Origin: Sorangium aterium
GTDB taxonomy: Bacteria; Myxococcota_A; Polyangia; Polyangiales; Polyangiaceae
Direction of reading: 5' to 3'
DNA: 64,000 nt
NCBI RefSeq assembly: GCF_028368935.1
Contig: NZ_JAQNDK010000006.1
Location: 525,001-589,000 of the forward strand
The position numbers and the translations under genes are program-made. The notes below the pieces were generated by a model, which searched no databases, was not told the DNA's origin, and worked only from the letters and a program-made list of their open reading frames with translations. Positions 9,724 through 17,033 of the stretch are shown piece by piece (position 1 is the first letter of the stretch; every line of letters begins with the position of its first letter).

Positions 9724-10356
9724 ATGAGGAGAACGATCACGCCGCTCGCGCTGTTGCTCGCGAGCCTGTCTTTCGCCACGCTCGGCTGCGATAGCAAGGG
9801 GAGCGACGCGACCCCGGGGGCGGTGGCCGAGGGCAAGCCGACCGAGAGCGCCGCCCCTGCGGCGACGACGGCCGCGCCGGCGGCGACGGCGGCCGTGCCG
9901 GCCGCGGCGACCGTCGAGCCGACGGCCGCTGCGTCGGCCGCGCCGGCGGAGACGGCCGCGGCGACCGCTGAGCCGGCGGAGACGGCCGCGCCGAAGGCGA
10001 CGGCCGCTGCCTCTGCCGTCGCGGCCGCGGGACCAGCGTCGACCGGCGCTGCTCAGGCGGGCGAGAAGAAGTTCGAGTGCGGCGCGAAGGGCCAGAAGCT
10101 CTGCCCGATGCAGGCCTGGATGAAGAGCACGATGGCCTCCGCGACCTCGAGCGGCGACGCCGCGAAGATCGCGACGGCGCTGCAGTACGTGGCAAGCAAG
10201 CCGCCGCCCGGCATGGGCAGCTGGGTGGGCATCTCGAAGGCCGGCATCGCCAAGGCGAAGGCCGGCGACGTCGACGGCGCGAAGGCGAGCTGCAAGCAGT
10301 GCCACGACCTCTACAAGGAGCAGTACAAGAAGACGATGCGCGATCGCCCCTGGTGA
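9724..10356 (+). CDS. Small lipoprotein with C-terminal class II cytochrome c-like haem motif
   Basis: A 210-residue lipoprotein: signal MRRTITPLALLLASLSFATLGC with a clear lipobox (TLGC), preceded by AAGGAG seven bases before the ATG. Residues 25-115 are a low-complexity Ala/Thr/Pro/Glu tether. The C-terminal 95 residues are helical and end with C190-KQ-C193-H194 followed by DLYKEQYKKTMRD, the arrangement of cytochrome c' and other class II cytochromes, where the haem CxxCH sits in the last helix. The domain is shorter than the usual 125-130 residues. Two more Cys lie at the start of the domain (FECG, KLCP). Haem attachment is an inference from the motif. Confidence 0.7.
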   Translation: MRRTITPLALLLASLSFATLGCDSKGSDATPGAVAEGKPTESAAPAATTAAPAATAAVPAAATVEPTAAASAAPAETAAATAEPAETAAPKATAAASAVAAAGPASTGAAQAGEKKFECGAKGQKLCPMQAWMKSTMASATSSGDAAKIATALQYVASKPPPGMGSWVGISKAGIAKAKAGDVDGAKASCKQCHDLYKEQYKKTMRDRPW

Positions 10357-10619
10357 GCGCCCGCAAGCGGCGCGGCGGACCCGCTCCGGTTCGCGCCGCT
10401 CGCCGCTGCGCCCCCGCGGCTCGCCGCAGCGAAGTTCCCGTAACCGAACGACATTTCGCGGTCTCACGGCGCCCTCGCGAGCGCTGCGCGCCGCTTCCTG
10501 GAGCGCCGCGAGCGGCGAGCGTCGCCGTCGCGCACCCGGCCCTCGATCGCTGCTCGGCCGGCAGGGCGCGGGACAAACATCTTGGACGGGCGGGGGTGAT
10601 GCGATAGAGCGCTGATCTG

Positions 10620-12068
10620 ATGGCGCGCGCTGCTCGCACAGGCCCCGGGGGTGCCCATGCGCCTGCCACCTCGTCGACTCGCGCGCGGGGGGCCGGCAGA
10701 TCGAGCGGTGCAGCGGCTGGTCCGCGCCCGCGCGTCGGCCAGGCCGCCGACCCGTTCTCGAGCGGCGCGACGCCGCCCTCGAAGCCGCGCGCGGGTGCGG
10801 CGCCGCGGCTCACGGGGGACACGGCCCTCGACGTCAGGTCGAGCACGGCGGCCCCGCCCGCGCCGAGCGTGCGCCCTCCAGCGGCGCCGAGCGTGCGCCC
10901 TCCAGCAGCGCCGAGCGTGCGCCCTCCAGCGGCCCCTGCGCGGGCGGACGCGGGTGCTCCAGCGGCCGCCTCGAAGCGGCCTCCTCCGCCGGACGAGGAC
11001 GAGGACGACGACGACGACGACGCGCGGGGCGGCGCGCAGCGCGGCCGGCCGCGAGGCCCGTTCACGCAGCACCGGCGCCTCGACTCGCTGCGCAGCCTGC
11101 TGCAGAAGCACCCTGCCGGCCTGACGATCTACGATCTCGCGCGCGAGCTCAACGTCACGCCGCGCTCGCTCCGGCGCTACCTCGTCGAGGTCAAGCGCGA
11201 GCTCGATCTCGTGTCGGTCGCCACGCGCCCCGGGGGCCCTCGTCTCTGGCGGCTGTCTCCGAGCGAGGCGCCCCGGCGCGTCGAGGTGCGGCGGACGCAG
11301 GCGTACGCCCTGCTCGCCGCCCGCCGGCTGTTCGAGCCGATGCGCGGCTCGACCCTGTTCGAGGAGATCGACCTCGCCGCGCAGCGCCTGCTCGGCGTCG
11401 CCCGCAGGCCTGGGCGCGGCCCGAACGCCGGCGTCGCCGACGCGCGGCTGGAGGAGCGCTTCCTCTATCTCCCGTTCGCCCCGAAGGACTACGCCGCGCG
11501 CACCGAGGAGCTCGACGACCTGTTCCAGTCCGTCGCCGACCTGCGACCCCTGCGGTGCCGCTACCGCCGCTCGCGGGACGGGCGCGAGGAGCGGGTGCTC
11601 ATCCACCCGTACGCGCTCGTCCTCTACAAGGACGCGATCTACTGCGTGGGCCTCCACGTGGGGCGCGGCGAGGTGCGCACGTTCCTGCTCGATCGCATGC
11701 GCGACACGGAGTGCGCGGTCACCGAGCGGTTCGAGCTGCCCCCGGATTTCTCGATCGACGACTACTTCCAGGGCCAGTTCGGCATCTGGCGCGGGGGCGA
11801 GCCCCGGCGCGTCGTGATCGACTTCGACGAGCGCGTGACCGAGTTCGTGCGGACGCGCAAGGTGCATCCCTCTCAGGAGATCACGCCGCTGTCCGGCGGC
11901 GGCGTGCGGCTCACGATGCTCATCGGCGACATGACGGAGCTCGCGACGTGGGTCCTCGGCTTCGGCGAGACCGCGCGCGTGGTCGAGCCGCCCGACCTCG
12001 TGGACCGCGTGAAGCGCGAGCTCGCCGGCGCGCTCGCCCGCTACGAGGAGCCGCCGGCCGAGGTCTAG
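10620..12068 (+). CDS. WYL-domain transcriptional regulator with HTH
   Basis: A 482-residue DNA-binding regulator. Residues 1-135 are a disordered Pro/Ala/Arg-rich extension that includes three perfect APSVRPPA repeats and an acidic patch (EDEDDDDDD). An HTH of the DeoR/HTH_11 type follows near residues 150-215 (LQKHPAGLTIYDLARELNVTPRSLRRYL), then a WYL domain near 290-400 (LRCRYRRSRDGREERVLIHPYALVLYKDAIYCVGLH) and the WCX region to the end (VVIDFDERVTEFV, GDMTELATWVLGFG). WYL domains bind ligands, often nucleic acid. The start is uncertain: no strong ribosome site precedes 10620, and the conserved part begins about 140 codons later. It converges on kamA. Confidence 0.85.
   Translation: MARAARTGPGGAHAPATSSTRARGAGRSSGAAAGPRPRVGQAADPFSSGATPPSKPRAGAAPRLTGDTALDVRSSTAAPPAPSVRPPAAPSVRPPAAPSVRPPAAPARADAGAPAAASKRPPPPDEDEDDDDDDARGGAQRGRPRGPFTQHRRLDSLRSLLQKHPAGLTIYDLARELNVTPRSLRRYLVEVKRELDLVSVATRPGGPRLWRLSPSEAPRRVEVRRTQAYALLAARRLFEPMRGSTLFEEIDLAAQRLLGVARRPGRGPNAGVADARLEERFLYLPFAPKDYAARTEELDDLFQSVADLRPLRCRYRRSRDGREERVLIHPYALVLYKDAIYCVGLHVGRGEVRTFLLDRMRDTECAVTERFELPPDFSIDDYFQGQFGIWRGGEPRRVVIDFDERVTEFVRTRKVHPSQEITPLSGGGVRLTMLIGDMTELATWVLGFGETARVVEPPDLVDRVKRELAGALARYEEPPAEV
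10862..10933 (+). repeat. Three tandem 24-bp repeats inside the WYL regulator gene
   Basis: Units start at 10862, 10886 and 10910, nearly identical, each encoding the octapeptide APSVRPPA in frame. The 24-bp period preserves the reading frame, so copy number could vary by slippage without disrupting the protein. Confidence 0.9.
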
Positions 12069-12077
12069 CTCCGCGGT

Positions 12078-12103
12078 CCAGCGATCCCCTGGCGGATCGC
12101 TGG
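12078..12103. terminator. Inverted repeat between convergent WYL regulator and kamA
   Basis: CCAGCGATCC (12078-12087) and GGATCGCTGG (12094-12103) are perfect 10-base reverse complements with a six-base loop. The hairpin sits between two convergent stop codons (12068 and 12123) and can serve both strands. No U tract is present. Confidence 0.55.
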
Positions 12104-12122
12104 CCCACGGAGCCGACCCGCC

Positions 12123-13508
12123 TCAGCGCGAGGCGTAGAGCGCCTCGTCGATCATCTTCTGGTGCTCCGCCGGATCCGCCCAGCGGGCGCGCCCCTCGGG
12201 CGGGAGCTGATCGATCGGATCGAAGTACGTGTACCGCTGCCCCGGCTTCACGCTCGGCGCCTCGAACACCGAGATCCCGGTCGTGCGGTCGTAGTGCTCG
12301 AACGAGTGCGCGTCGCGCTTGCCCCCGCCGCCGGGCGCGTCGACGACGAACGTCGGCGTGTTGAACCCGGCGGTCGACCCGCGCACGTGCTTCTCGATCG
12401 TGAGCCCTGTCGCCAGCGTGGTTCGGAGGTCCTCCACGCCCCGGACGAGGTCGTGGATGTAGACGTAATAGGGGTGCACGTGCACGTGCCCCAGGCGCTT
12501 CACGAGCAGCTTCATCGTCTCGGGCGTGTCGTTCACCCCGCGCTGCAGCACGGACTGGTTCCTGACCGTGATCCCCCGCTCGAAGAGCTTGTTCATCGCG
12601 TCGCGGGTGATGCCCGTGATCTCGTTCGGGTGGTTGAAGTGCGTGTGGATCACGACCTCCTTGTGCAGCTTCCGGCCGAGCTCGACCGTGCGCGTGACCG
12701 CGTCGATCCACTCGTCGTCGGTCAGGATCTTCTGCGGCATCACGGCCGGGCCCTTCGTGGCGAGGCGGATGCGCTGGATGTTCGGCATCCTGAGGAGCGT
12801 CTCGCCGATCGCGCCGAGCTGCTCGGGCCGCAGGTTGTACGCGTCGCCCCCGGAGACGACGATGTCCTCCAGCTCGGGGCGTGACGCGATGTACGCGTAG
12901 GCCCGCTTCCAGCGCTCCTCGTCGACCTTGAAGTGGGTCTTCTCGACCTCCTCCGTGTCGATGCCCACCGCGTAGCTGCGCGTACAGAAGCGGCAGTACA
13001 CGGGGCACGTGTCGAGCGGCAGGAAGAGCGCCTTGTCGGCGTACCGGTGCGTCAGCCCGGGGACGGGCGCGTCCGCGCGCTCGTGCAGCGAGTCGAGCCC
13101 GAGCTTCGGGTGATCCGGCAGGAAGCGCGAGGCCAGTGGGATGAACTGCGTACGGAGCGGATCGCCGTACGGATCGTTCCAGTCGATCAGAGAGAGCATG
13201 TACGGCGAGACCCGGACGCTCATCGGCGCGCGCGCGAAGCCCTCGGTCGCGTCCCGGATGAAGTCGTCCGACACCATCCCGCGCAGCGTGTCGAGCAGCT
13301 TGTCGGGGCGGGTGATCGACTTCTTCGCCTGCCACCGGTGGTCCATGAACTGCTCGTCGGTCACGTCGGCGTAGGCCGGGATCCTCCGGAAATCGGGCAG
13401 CTCGAGCAGGGTCGCGTGATGGAGGGACGCCGGGTCCACCGGCGGCTTGAGGGGCGCGATGTCGTGGCTTCGCTTGGTGAGTTCGATGAGGCTCGAGGTG
13501 GTCGTCAT
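12123..13508 (-). CDS. kamA: L-lysine 2,3-aminomutase (radical SAM, PLP)
   Basis: A 461-residue radical SAM enzyme that converts L-lysine to L-beta-lysine. The SAM cluster motif is visible near residue 169 as CPVYCRFCTRSY (C-x3-C-x2-C), followed by a GGDAYNL segment near 223, the usual radical SAM glycine-rich strand. The region around 280-330 (VIHTHFNHPNEIT, RNQSVLQRGVNDTPETM) matches KamA-type aminomutases, and the PLP Lys-containing C-terminal part (FVVDAPGGGGKR) is present. The length suits a full catabolic KamA better than the shorter EF-P-modifying EpmB. A kdd gene for the beta-lysine pathway lies 17 kb away, which supports a catabolic role. Confidence 0.9.
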   Translation of the reverse strand: MTTTSSLIELTKRSHDIAPLKPPVDPASLHHATLLELPDFRRIPAYADVTDEQFMDHRWQAKKSITRPDKLLDTLRGMVSDDFIRDATEGFARAPMSVRVSPYMLSLIDWNDPYGDPLRTQFIPLASRFLPDHPKLGLDSLHERADAPVPGLTHRYADKALFLPLDTCPVYCRFCTRSYAVGIDTEEVEKTHFKVDEERWKRAYAYIASRPELEDIVVSGGDAYNLRPEQLGAIGETLLRMPNIQRIRLATKGPAVMPQKILTDDEWIDAVTRTVELGRKLHKEVVIHTHFNHPNEITGITRDAMNKLFERGITVRNQSVLQRGVNDTPETMKLLVKRLGHVHVHPYYVYIHDLVRGVEDLRTTLATGLTIEKHVRGSTAGFNTPTFVVDAPGGGGKRDAHSFEHYDRTTGISVFEAPSVKPGQRYTYFDPIDQLPPEGRARWADPAEHQKMIDEALYASR

Positions 13509-13684
13509 GTCGTGGACCCTTGCTCGCGCGGAGCAAAGAGAGCGTCGAGGGATGGCCGCGTGCCTGCGCCTGCGCGTCTCGGGGCCTGCCCGGGAGAGGC
13601 TGCGGCAGCGGTTCCTGGGAGCGTAGCATCGCGGTACCCCGTCGGGGGCGATGTGCGCCGCTCGTCGCCGACGGTGTCTCCGGC

Positions 13685-13703
13685 GGGCGGGCGGGCGGGC
13701 GGG
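13685..13703 (+). repeat. Five GGG runs separated by single C (G-quadruplex-forming tract)
   Basis: GGG triplets at 13685, 13689, 13693, 13697 and 13701, each separated by one C. This satisfies the strictest pattern for a stable intramolecular G-quadruplex, with one spare run. It is in the 235-bp gap between the start of kamA and the end of the lytic transglycosylase gene, which are both on the minus strand, so the G-rich strand is the template. Confidence 0.75.
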
Positions 13704-13743
13704 CGGTTGGTTGGCGTGTATACGCGCGCGGCGGGCGAGCCGG

Positions 13744-14445
13744 TCAGGGCTCGATCGATGCGACCGTGGTGTCCCGGGTCGTGCGGTAGCGCGCGTAGTA
13801 GGTCCGAACGCGCGTCACGTACGCCTGGGTCTCTGCGTACGGCGGGATGCCGCCGTGCCTCATGACCGCCCCTTCGCCGGCGTTGTAGCCGGCGATGGTG
13901 AGATCGAGATCTCCGTTGAAGAGGTTGGCGAGGATGCGCAGGTACCGCGTTCCCCCGAAGATGTTCTCTCGCGCGTCGAACGCGTCGCGCACCTGCATGC
14001 GGAGCGCGGTCTCCGGCATCAGCTGCATCAGCCCCTGCGCGCCGACGGGCGAGACGGCCCGCGGATCGTAGTCGCTCTCGCACTTGATCACCGCGCGGAC
14101 GAGCTCCTCGGGGATCTGGTAGAGCGCCGCGGCCTGCCGGATCCACGCGTCGTAGCGGCCGAAGCGCTCGAGCGATTTGTCGCTCGGCGCGACGGGCGTC
14201 ACGCCGGCGCGCGCCGAGGAGCGGCGCCCGTCGCCCTTGATGTACAGCTTGAACCGCGCGTCGCCGGTGGGGCGGTTCGCGAAGTGCACCGTCCCATCCG
14301 CGTCGGTGTACGTGAAGATGTCGGCGAGCGCGCTGCCCGGGTGCAGCGCGAGGACGGCGAGCCCGAGCGCGGCGGCGAGGGCGCGCAGGGGCACGCGAAG
14401 GGAAGGCCCGGAGGTCGGCGGGGCAGGCATCTCTCGGTTCAGCAT
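13744..14445 (-). CDS. Lytic transglycosylase (SLT domain) with N-terminal DUF4124-like segment
   Basis: A 233-residue exported enzyme predicted to cleave the glycan strands of peptidoglycan. The start at 14445 gives an Arg-containing, hydrophobic signal (RVPLRALAAALGLAVLALHPGSALA); the ATG 15 bases later is an alternative. A DUF4124-like strand segment follows (DIFTYTDADGTVHFANRPTG, residues 42-61). The SLT domain spans about 100-225 with the catalytic glutamate in KCESDYDP (E123), then GAQGLMQLMPETA and AGYNAGEGAV, all standard family-1 transglycosylase motifs. The frame is open much further upstream but shows nothing protein-like there. Confidence 0.85.
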   Translation of the reverse strand: MLNREMPAPPTSGPSLRVPLRALAAALGLAVLALHPGSALADIFTYTDADGTVHFANRPTGDARFKLYIKGDGRRSSARAGVTPVAPSDKSLERFGRYDAWIRQAAALYQIPEELVRAVIKCESDYDPRAVSPVGAQGLMQLMPETALRMQVRDAFDARENIFGGTRYLRILANLFNGDLDLTIAGYNAGEGAVMRHGGIPPYAETQAYVTRVRTYYARYRTTRDTTVASIEP

Positions 14446-14655
14446 AGGTTGCGATCGTCCGCTCGCGCAAACCGCACCGTATCGGCGGAAATCGTCGTGC
14501 CGGTGGAATCGGAGGAAGCCGAATTGGAGAGCAACGCCGCGGGCCCACGCCGTCATTCCGAGGACGCCGTCGTGAGGCCATCCGGCGCGCCGCGCCCCAG
14601 TCGTAGAAGCTCGGTCTGGTGAGCACGTCCCGGGCGCTGTAGTAAGGCGGGCGCC

Positions 14656-15141
14656 ATGGAGATCGGCTGGCGGCATGTGCTCGCGGGGGTTGCGGCCCTC
14701 TTCATCCTGTTCCTCGTCGTCAAGATGCGCCCTGCCCGGCGGCGCCGGGACGCGCTGAGCGCCGAGGTGCAGGCAGCGCGGGAGCGCGCGCGGCGCGCCG
14801 CGACCCCGCGCGAGCGAGCCGAGGCCCTGTGCGACGCTGGCGTACAGGCGATGCACGGCGGCCGCCGCGTCACGGCGGCCGTGGGCTTCTTCGTGCGCGC
14901 GATGCGCGCCGACCCGACCTCGGCCCGGGTCATCGAGCTCGCGAGCGGCGCGCTGGCCAAGCGCAAGCCCCGGCTCCTCGAGAAGATCCTCTGGCGGAGG
15001 CTCGCGGTGCTCCCCTGGGACGGCGAGCACCGCGACGCGGTGCGCGCGGCCGCCGGCGGGCTGGAGGCGCTCTACCGGCGCGGGATCCGTGACCGCAGCC
15101 GGGCGGAGATCATGCGCAAGCTGACCCGGACGCTCGGCTGA
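14656..15141 (+). CDS. Single-TM membrane protein with TPR-like helices
   Basis: A 161-residue protein of unknown function. Residues 8-23 are one hydrophobic helix (VLAGVAALFILFLVVK) followed at once by a positive patch (RPARRRRD), consistent with an N-out/C-in anchor. The remainder is Arg/Ala-rich helix; residues 50-100 (RAEALCDAGVQAMHGGRRVTAAVGFFVRAMRADP) resemble a degenerate TPR pair. The gene is divergent from the lytic transglycosylase. Confidence 0.55.
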   Translation: MEIGWRHVLAGVAALFILFLVVKMRPARRRRDALSAEVQAARERARRAATPRERAEALCDAGVQAMHGGRRVTAAVGFFVRAMRADPTSARVIELASGALAKRKPRLLEKILWRRLAVLPWDGEHRDAVRAAAGGLEALYRRGIRDRSRAEIMRKLTRTLG

Positions 15142-15215
15142 GCCTGCGGCGCGAGGGTGCGTCATCGGGCGCGCAGCCGGCCGGCCGCGAGGACGTGCAA
15201 AGATGTCAGGAGACG

Positions 15216-16229
15216 TCACGTCCCCCAGAACGATCGCGGCAGCGCGCCGCGGTTCGACAGCGCGACGAGGTCCATGAGCAGCGCGATCGTCACGTGGACC
15301 AGGAAGCCCGAGTAGATGCTCTTCGTGCGCATCGCGAGCGAGCCGAGCGCGATCCCGGCGACCACGGCGCCGGCCGCCTCCAGGTACGGCTTGCCGAAGT
15401 GGATCATGCAGTAGGGGACGATCATCGCGAAGATCGCGCCGGAGCCCAGCGTGTGCCGCAGGCCGGCGAGCCAGAAGCCGCGGAAGAAGATCTCCAGCGC
15501 GAAGAACTGGGCGAAATACATCGTCTCCCACGCGATGAGGTCGAACCAGGAGCGGGAGGACTGCTTGTAGAACGGGTAATAGGTCCCGAAGTCGGGCGCG
15601 CTCGCGACGACGAACACCGCCGGGACCACGACGGCGAGGCAGAGCAGGTAGATCCATGCGTGCTTCGCGAGCCCCCGGACGCGCAGCCCCATGTCGAGCA
15701 GGCTGTCCTTCGGGAAGCAGGCCTTCCACGCGACCATCGGGATGGCGACGTAGCCGAAGACGCGGGTGAACGACCACCAGACGTAGCCGTAGAGCTCGTC
15801 GTAGCGGCGGAGCGAGACGGGCAGCAGCGTCCCGGCCGGCGAGAGCGCCTGAGCGAGCTCGATCTCCCGCAGCCACGGCCGGATGTGCTCGTCGTAGACG
15901 GCGCGGCCGCCGTAGTACTGCTGCAGCATGAGCACGACCGCGGTGATGGTGAACAGGACGGCGGGGCGGCGGTCGTAGCCGCCGGCGGCCAGGGTGCGCC
16001 GCTGGTGCTCGTGGGCCTCGACGTCGAGCTCCCGCCAGGTGCGCCGGAAGAAGAGCCAGAGGACGGGCGCGAGCGCGATGTACGCGATGACCGGGAACAG
16101 GGCCTTGAGGACGGTGCTCCCCAGGGCCGACGAGGGCCCGGCGAGGCGAGAGCTGACGTCCGAGAGGGGTGGCTGCAGCGGCCGGAGCCGGTCGACGTGC
16201 GCCACGAGCCAGCTCCCCAGGTTGAGCAT
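15216..16229 (-). CDS. CPBP-family intramembrane metalloprotease-like protein
   Basis: A 337-residue polytopic membrane protein of the CPBP (Abi/Rce1) family. The start at 16229 (MLNLGSW) is preferred because the 16 codons before it look non-coding; both are open. The conserved motifs lie in the last third: FALEIFFRGFW (motif 1, ExxxR), FAMIVPYCMIHFGKP (motif 2, FxxxH-like) and LVHVTIALLMD (motif 3, HxxxD in place of HxxxN). Motif 1 has Leu before the Glu in place of the usual double Glu. These residues suggest a metal-dependent glutamate protease, but activity is unproven. No obvious substrate gene is adjacent. Confidence 0.75.
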   Translation of the reverse strand: MLNLGSWLVAHVDRLRPLQPPLSDVSSRLAGPSSALGSTVLKALFPVIAYIALAPVLWLFFRRTWRELDVEAHEHQRRTLAAGGYDRRPAVLFTITAVVLMLQQYYGGRAVYDEHIRPWLREIELAQALSPAGTLLPVSLRRYDELYGYVWWSFTRVFGYVAIPMVAWKACFPKDSLLDMGLRVRGLAKHAWIYLLCLAVVVPAVFVVASAPDFGTYYPFYKQSSRSWFDLIAWETMYFAQFFALEIFFRGFWLAGLRHTLGSGAIFAMIVPYCMIHFGKPYLEAAGAVVAGIALGSLAMRTKSIYSGFLVHVTIALLMDLVALSNRGALPRSFWGT

Positions 16230-16436
16230 CGGCGCGCCCTGTACCACGATCCGCGGCCCAGCACAGCGGCGACACACGGGCGACGCGGGGTCTCGACCGC
16301 CGCCGGCGCCGCCCTTCCGCAGCGCGGCCTTGCGGCGCCCCGCCCGGCTCTGCTAGATCGCGCCCCTCTTCAAAGCCGCGCGAGTCATCTCGCGCATGTC
16401 CGGCGCAGGCCTCGCCTGCCCGTGGGAGTCTCAGCA

Positions 16437-16805
16437 ATGGCCAGCAAAAATCCGCTTGCGATCGTGAAGGAGCGCTTCGGCGACAAGGCGAAGCTCGTCG
16501 AGGCCGTGAAAGGGTTCGCGACCGAGGACCTCTGGCTCGGGCGCGTCAGCTCCGATCGGGGCGGCACGAAGGGTCTTGACCACGTCTCGAACGCCAAGCT
16601 CCTCCGTCTGCACGCGACGTTCAGCGTTGTAAAGGAGAAGTTCGGGACCCGGGCGAAGCTCATCGACGAGACGTTGACCGTCCTGAACCGGTCGAAGGAC
16701 CAGGGGTACAGGAAGCGCCTCGAGGCGTACCCCGTCCCGCGCCTCTACGATCTCTACCAGTCGGCCTCGAAGCGGGCGAAGGCGGCCTCGAAGGCCCAGG
16801 CCTGA
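16437..16805 (+). CDS. Small helical protein with internal duplication, function unknown
   Basis: A 122-residue basic protein (about a quarter Lys/Arg). Two similar blocks are visible: NPLAIVKERFGDKAKLVEAV (residues 5-24) and TFSVVKEKFGTRAKLIDETL (residues 62-81), so the protein probably arose by duplication. The second half ends in a Lys/Ala-rich tail (SASKRAKAASKAQA) typical of nucleic-acid-binding or disordered tails. I recognise no family. Upstream bases are weak in Shine-Dalgarno character. Confidence 0.65.
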   Translation: MASKNPLAIVKERFGDKAKLVEAVKGFATEDLWLGRVSSDRGGTKGLDHVSNAKLLRLHATFSVVKEKFGTRAKLIDETLTVLNRSKDQGYRKRLEAYPVPRLYDLYQSASKRAKAASKAQA

Positions 16806-16961
16806 GCGCGCGCTGCTCGGAGCCCCCTCCCGCCGGTTGTGACCGGGCTGCCTGCCCTTGAAGGTCCGGCGTTCCTATCGTAATGAGCCGCGTCGCCAGC
16901 GCGCGGCGTCCAGCCGTCCTGCGTCGGACCGACGATCTGACGTCCCCCTGATGAGCCAGAA

Positions 16962-16977
16962 GCCCCCTCCAGGGGGC
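16962..16977 (+). promoter_or_regulatory. Hairpin in the speA leader
   Basis: GCCCCC (16962-16967), TCCA loop and GGGGGC (16972-16977) form a perfect six-base stem with a tetraloop, 57 bases before the speA start. A second stem (GCCGC/GCGGC around 17000) lies just before the ribosome site. Either could affect termination or translation; I do not recognise a riboswitch. Confidence 0.35.
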
Positions 16978-17033
16978 CCTCCCAGAGAAGGTGTGGGCGC
17001 CGCCGGCCGCGGCCCCCGCCAAGGAGAACGACT

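Noticed and set aside
10581-10612. TTGGAC plus ATAGAG as a promoter of the WYL regulator
   Set aside because: Spacing and match are too poor to support it; not listed.
16948-16955. CTGATGAG, resembling a hammerhead ribozyme core
   Set aside because: The matching GAAA and the flanking stems of the hammerhead are not found downstream.
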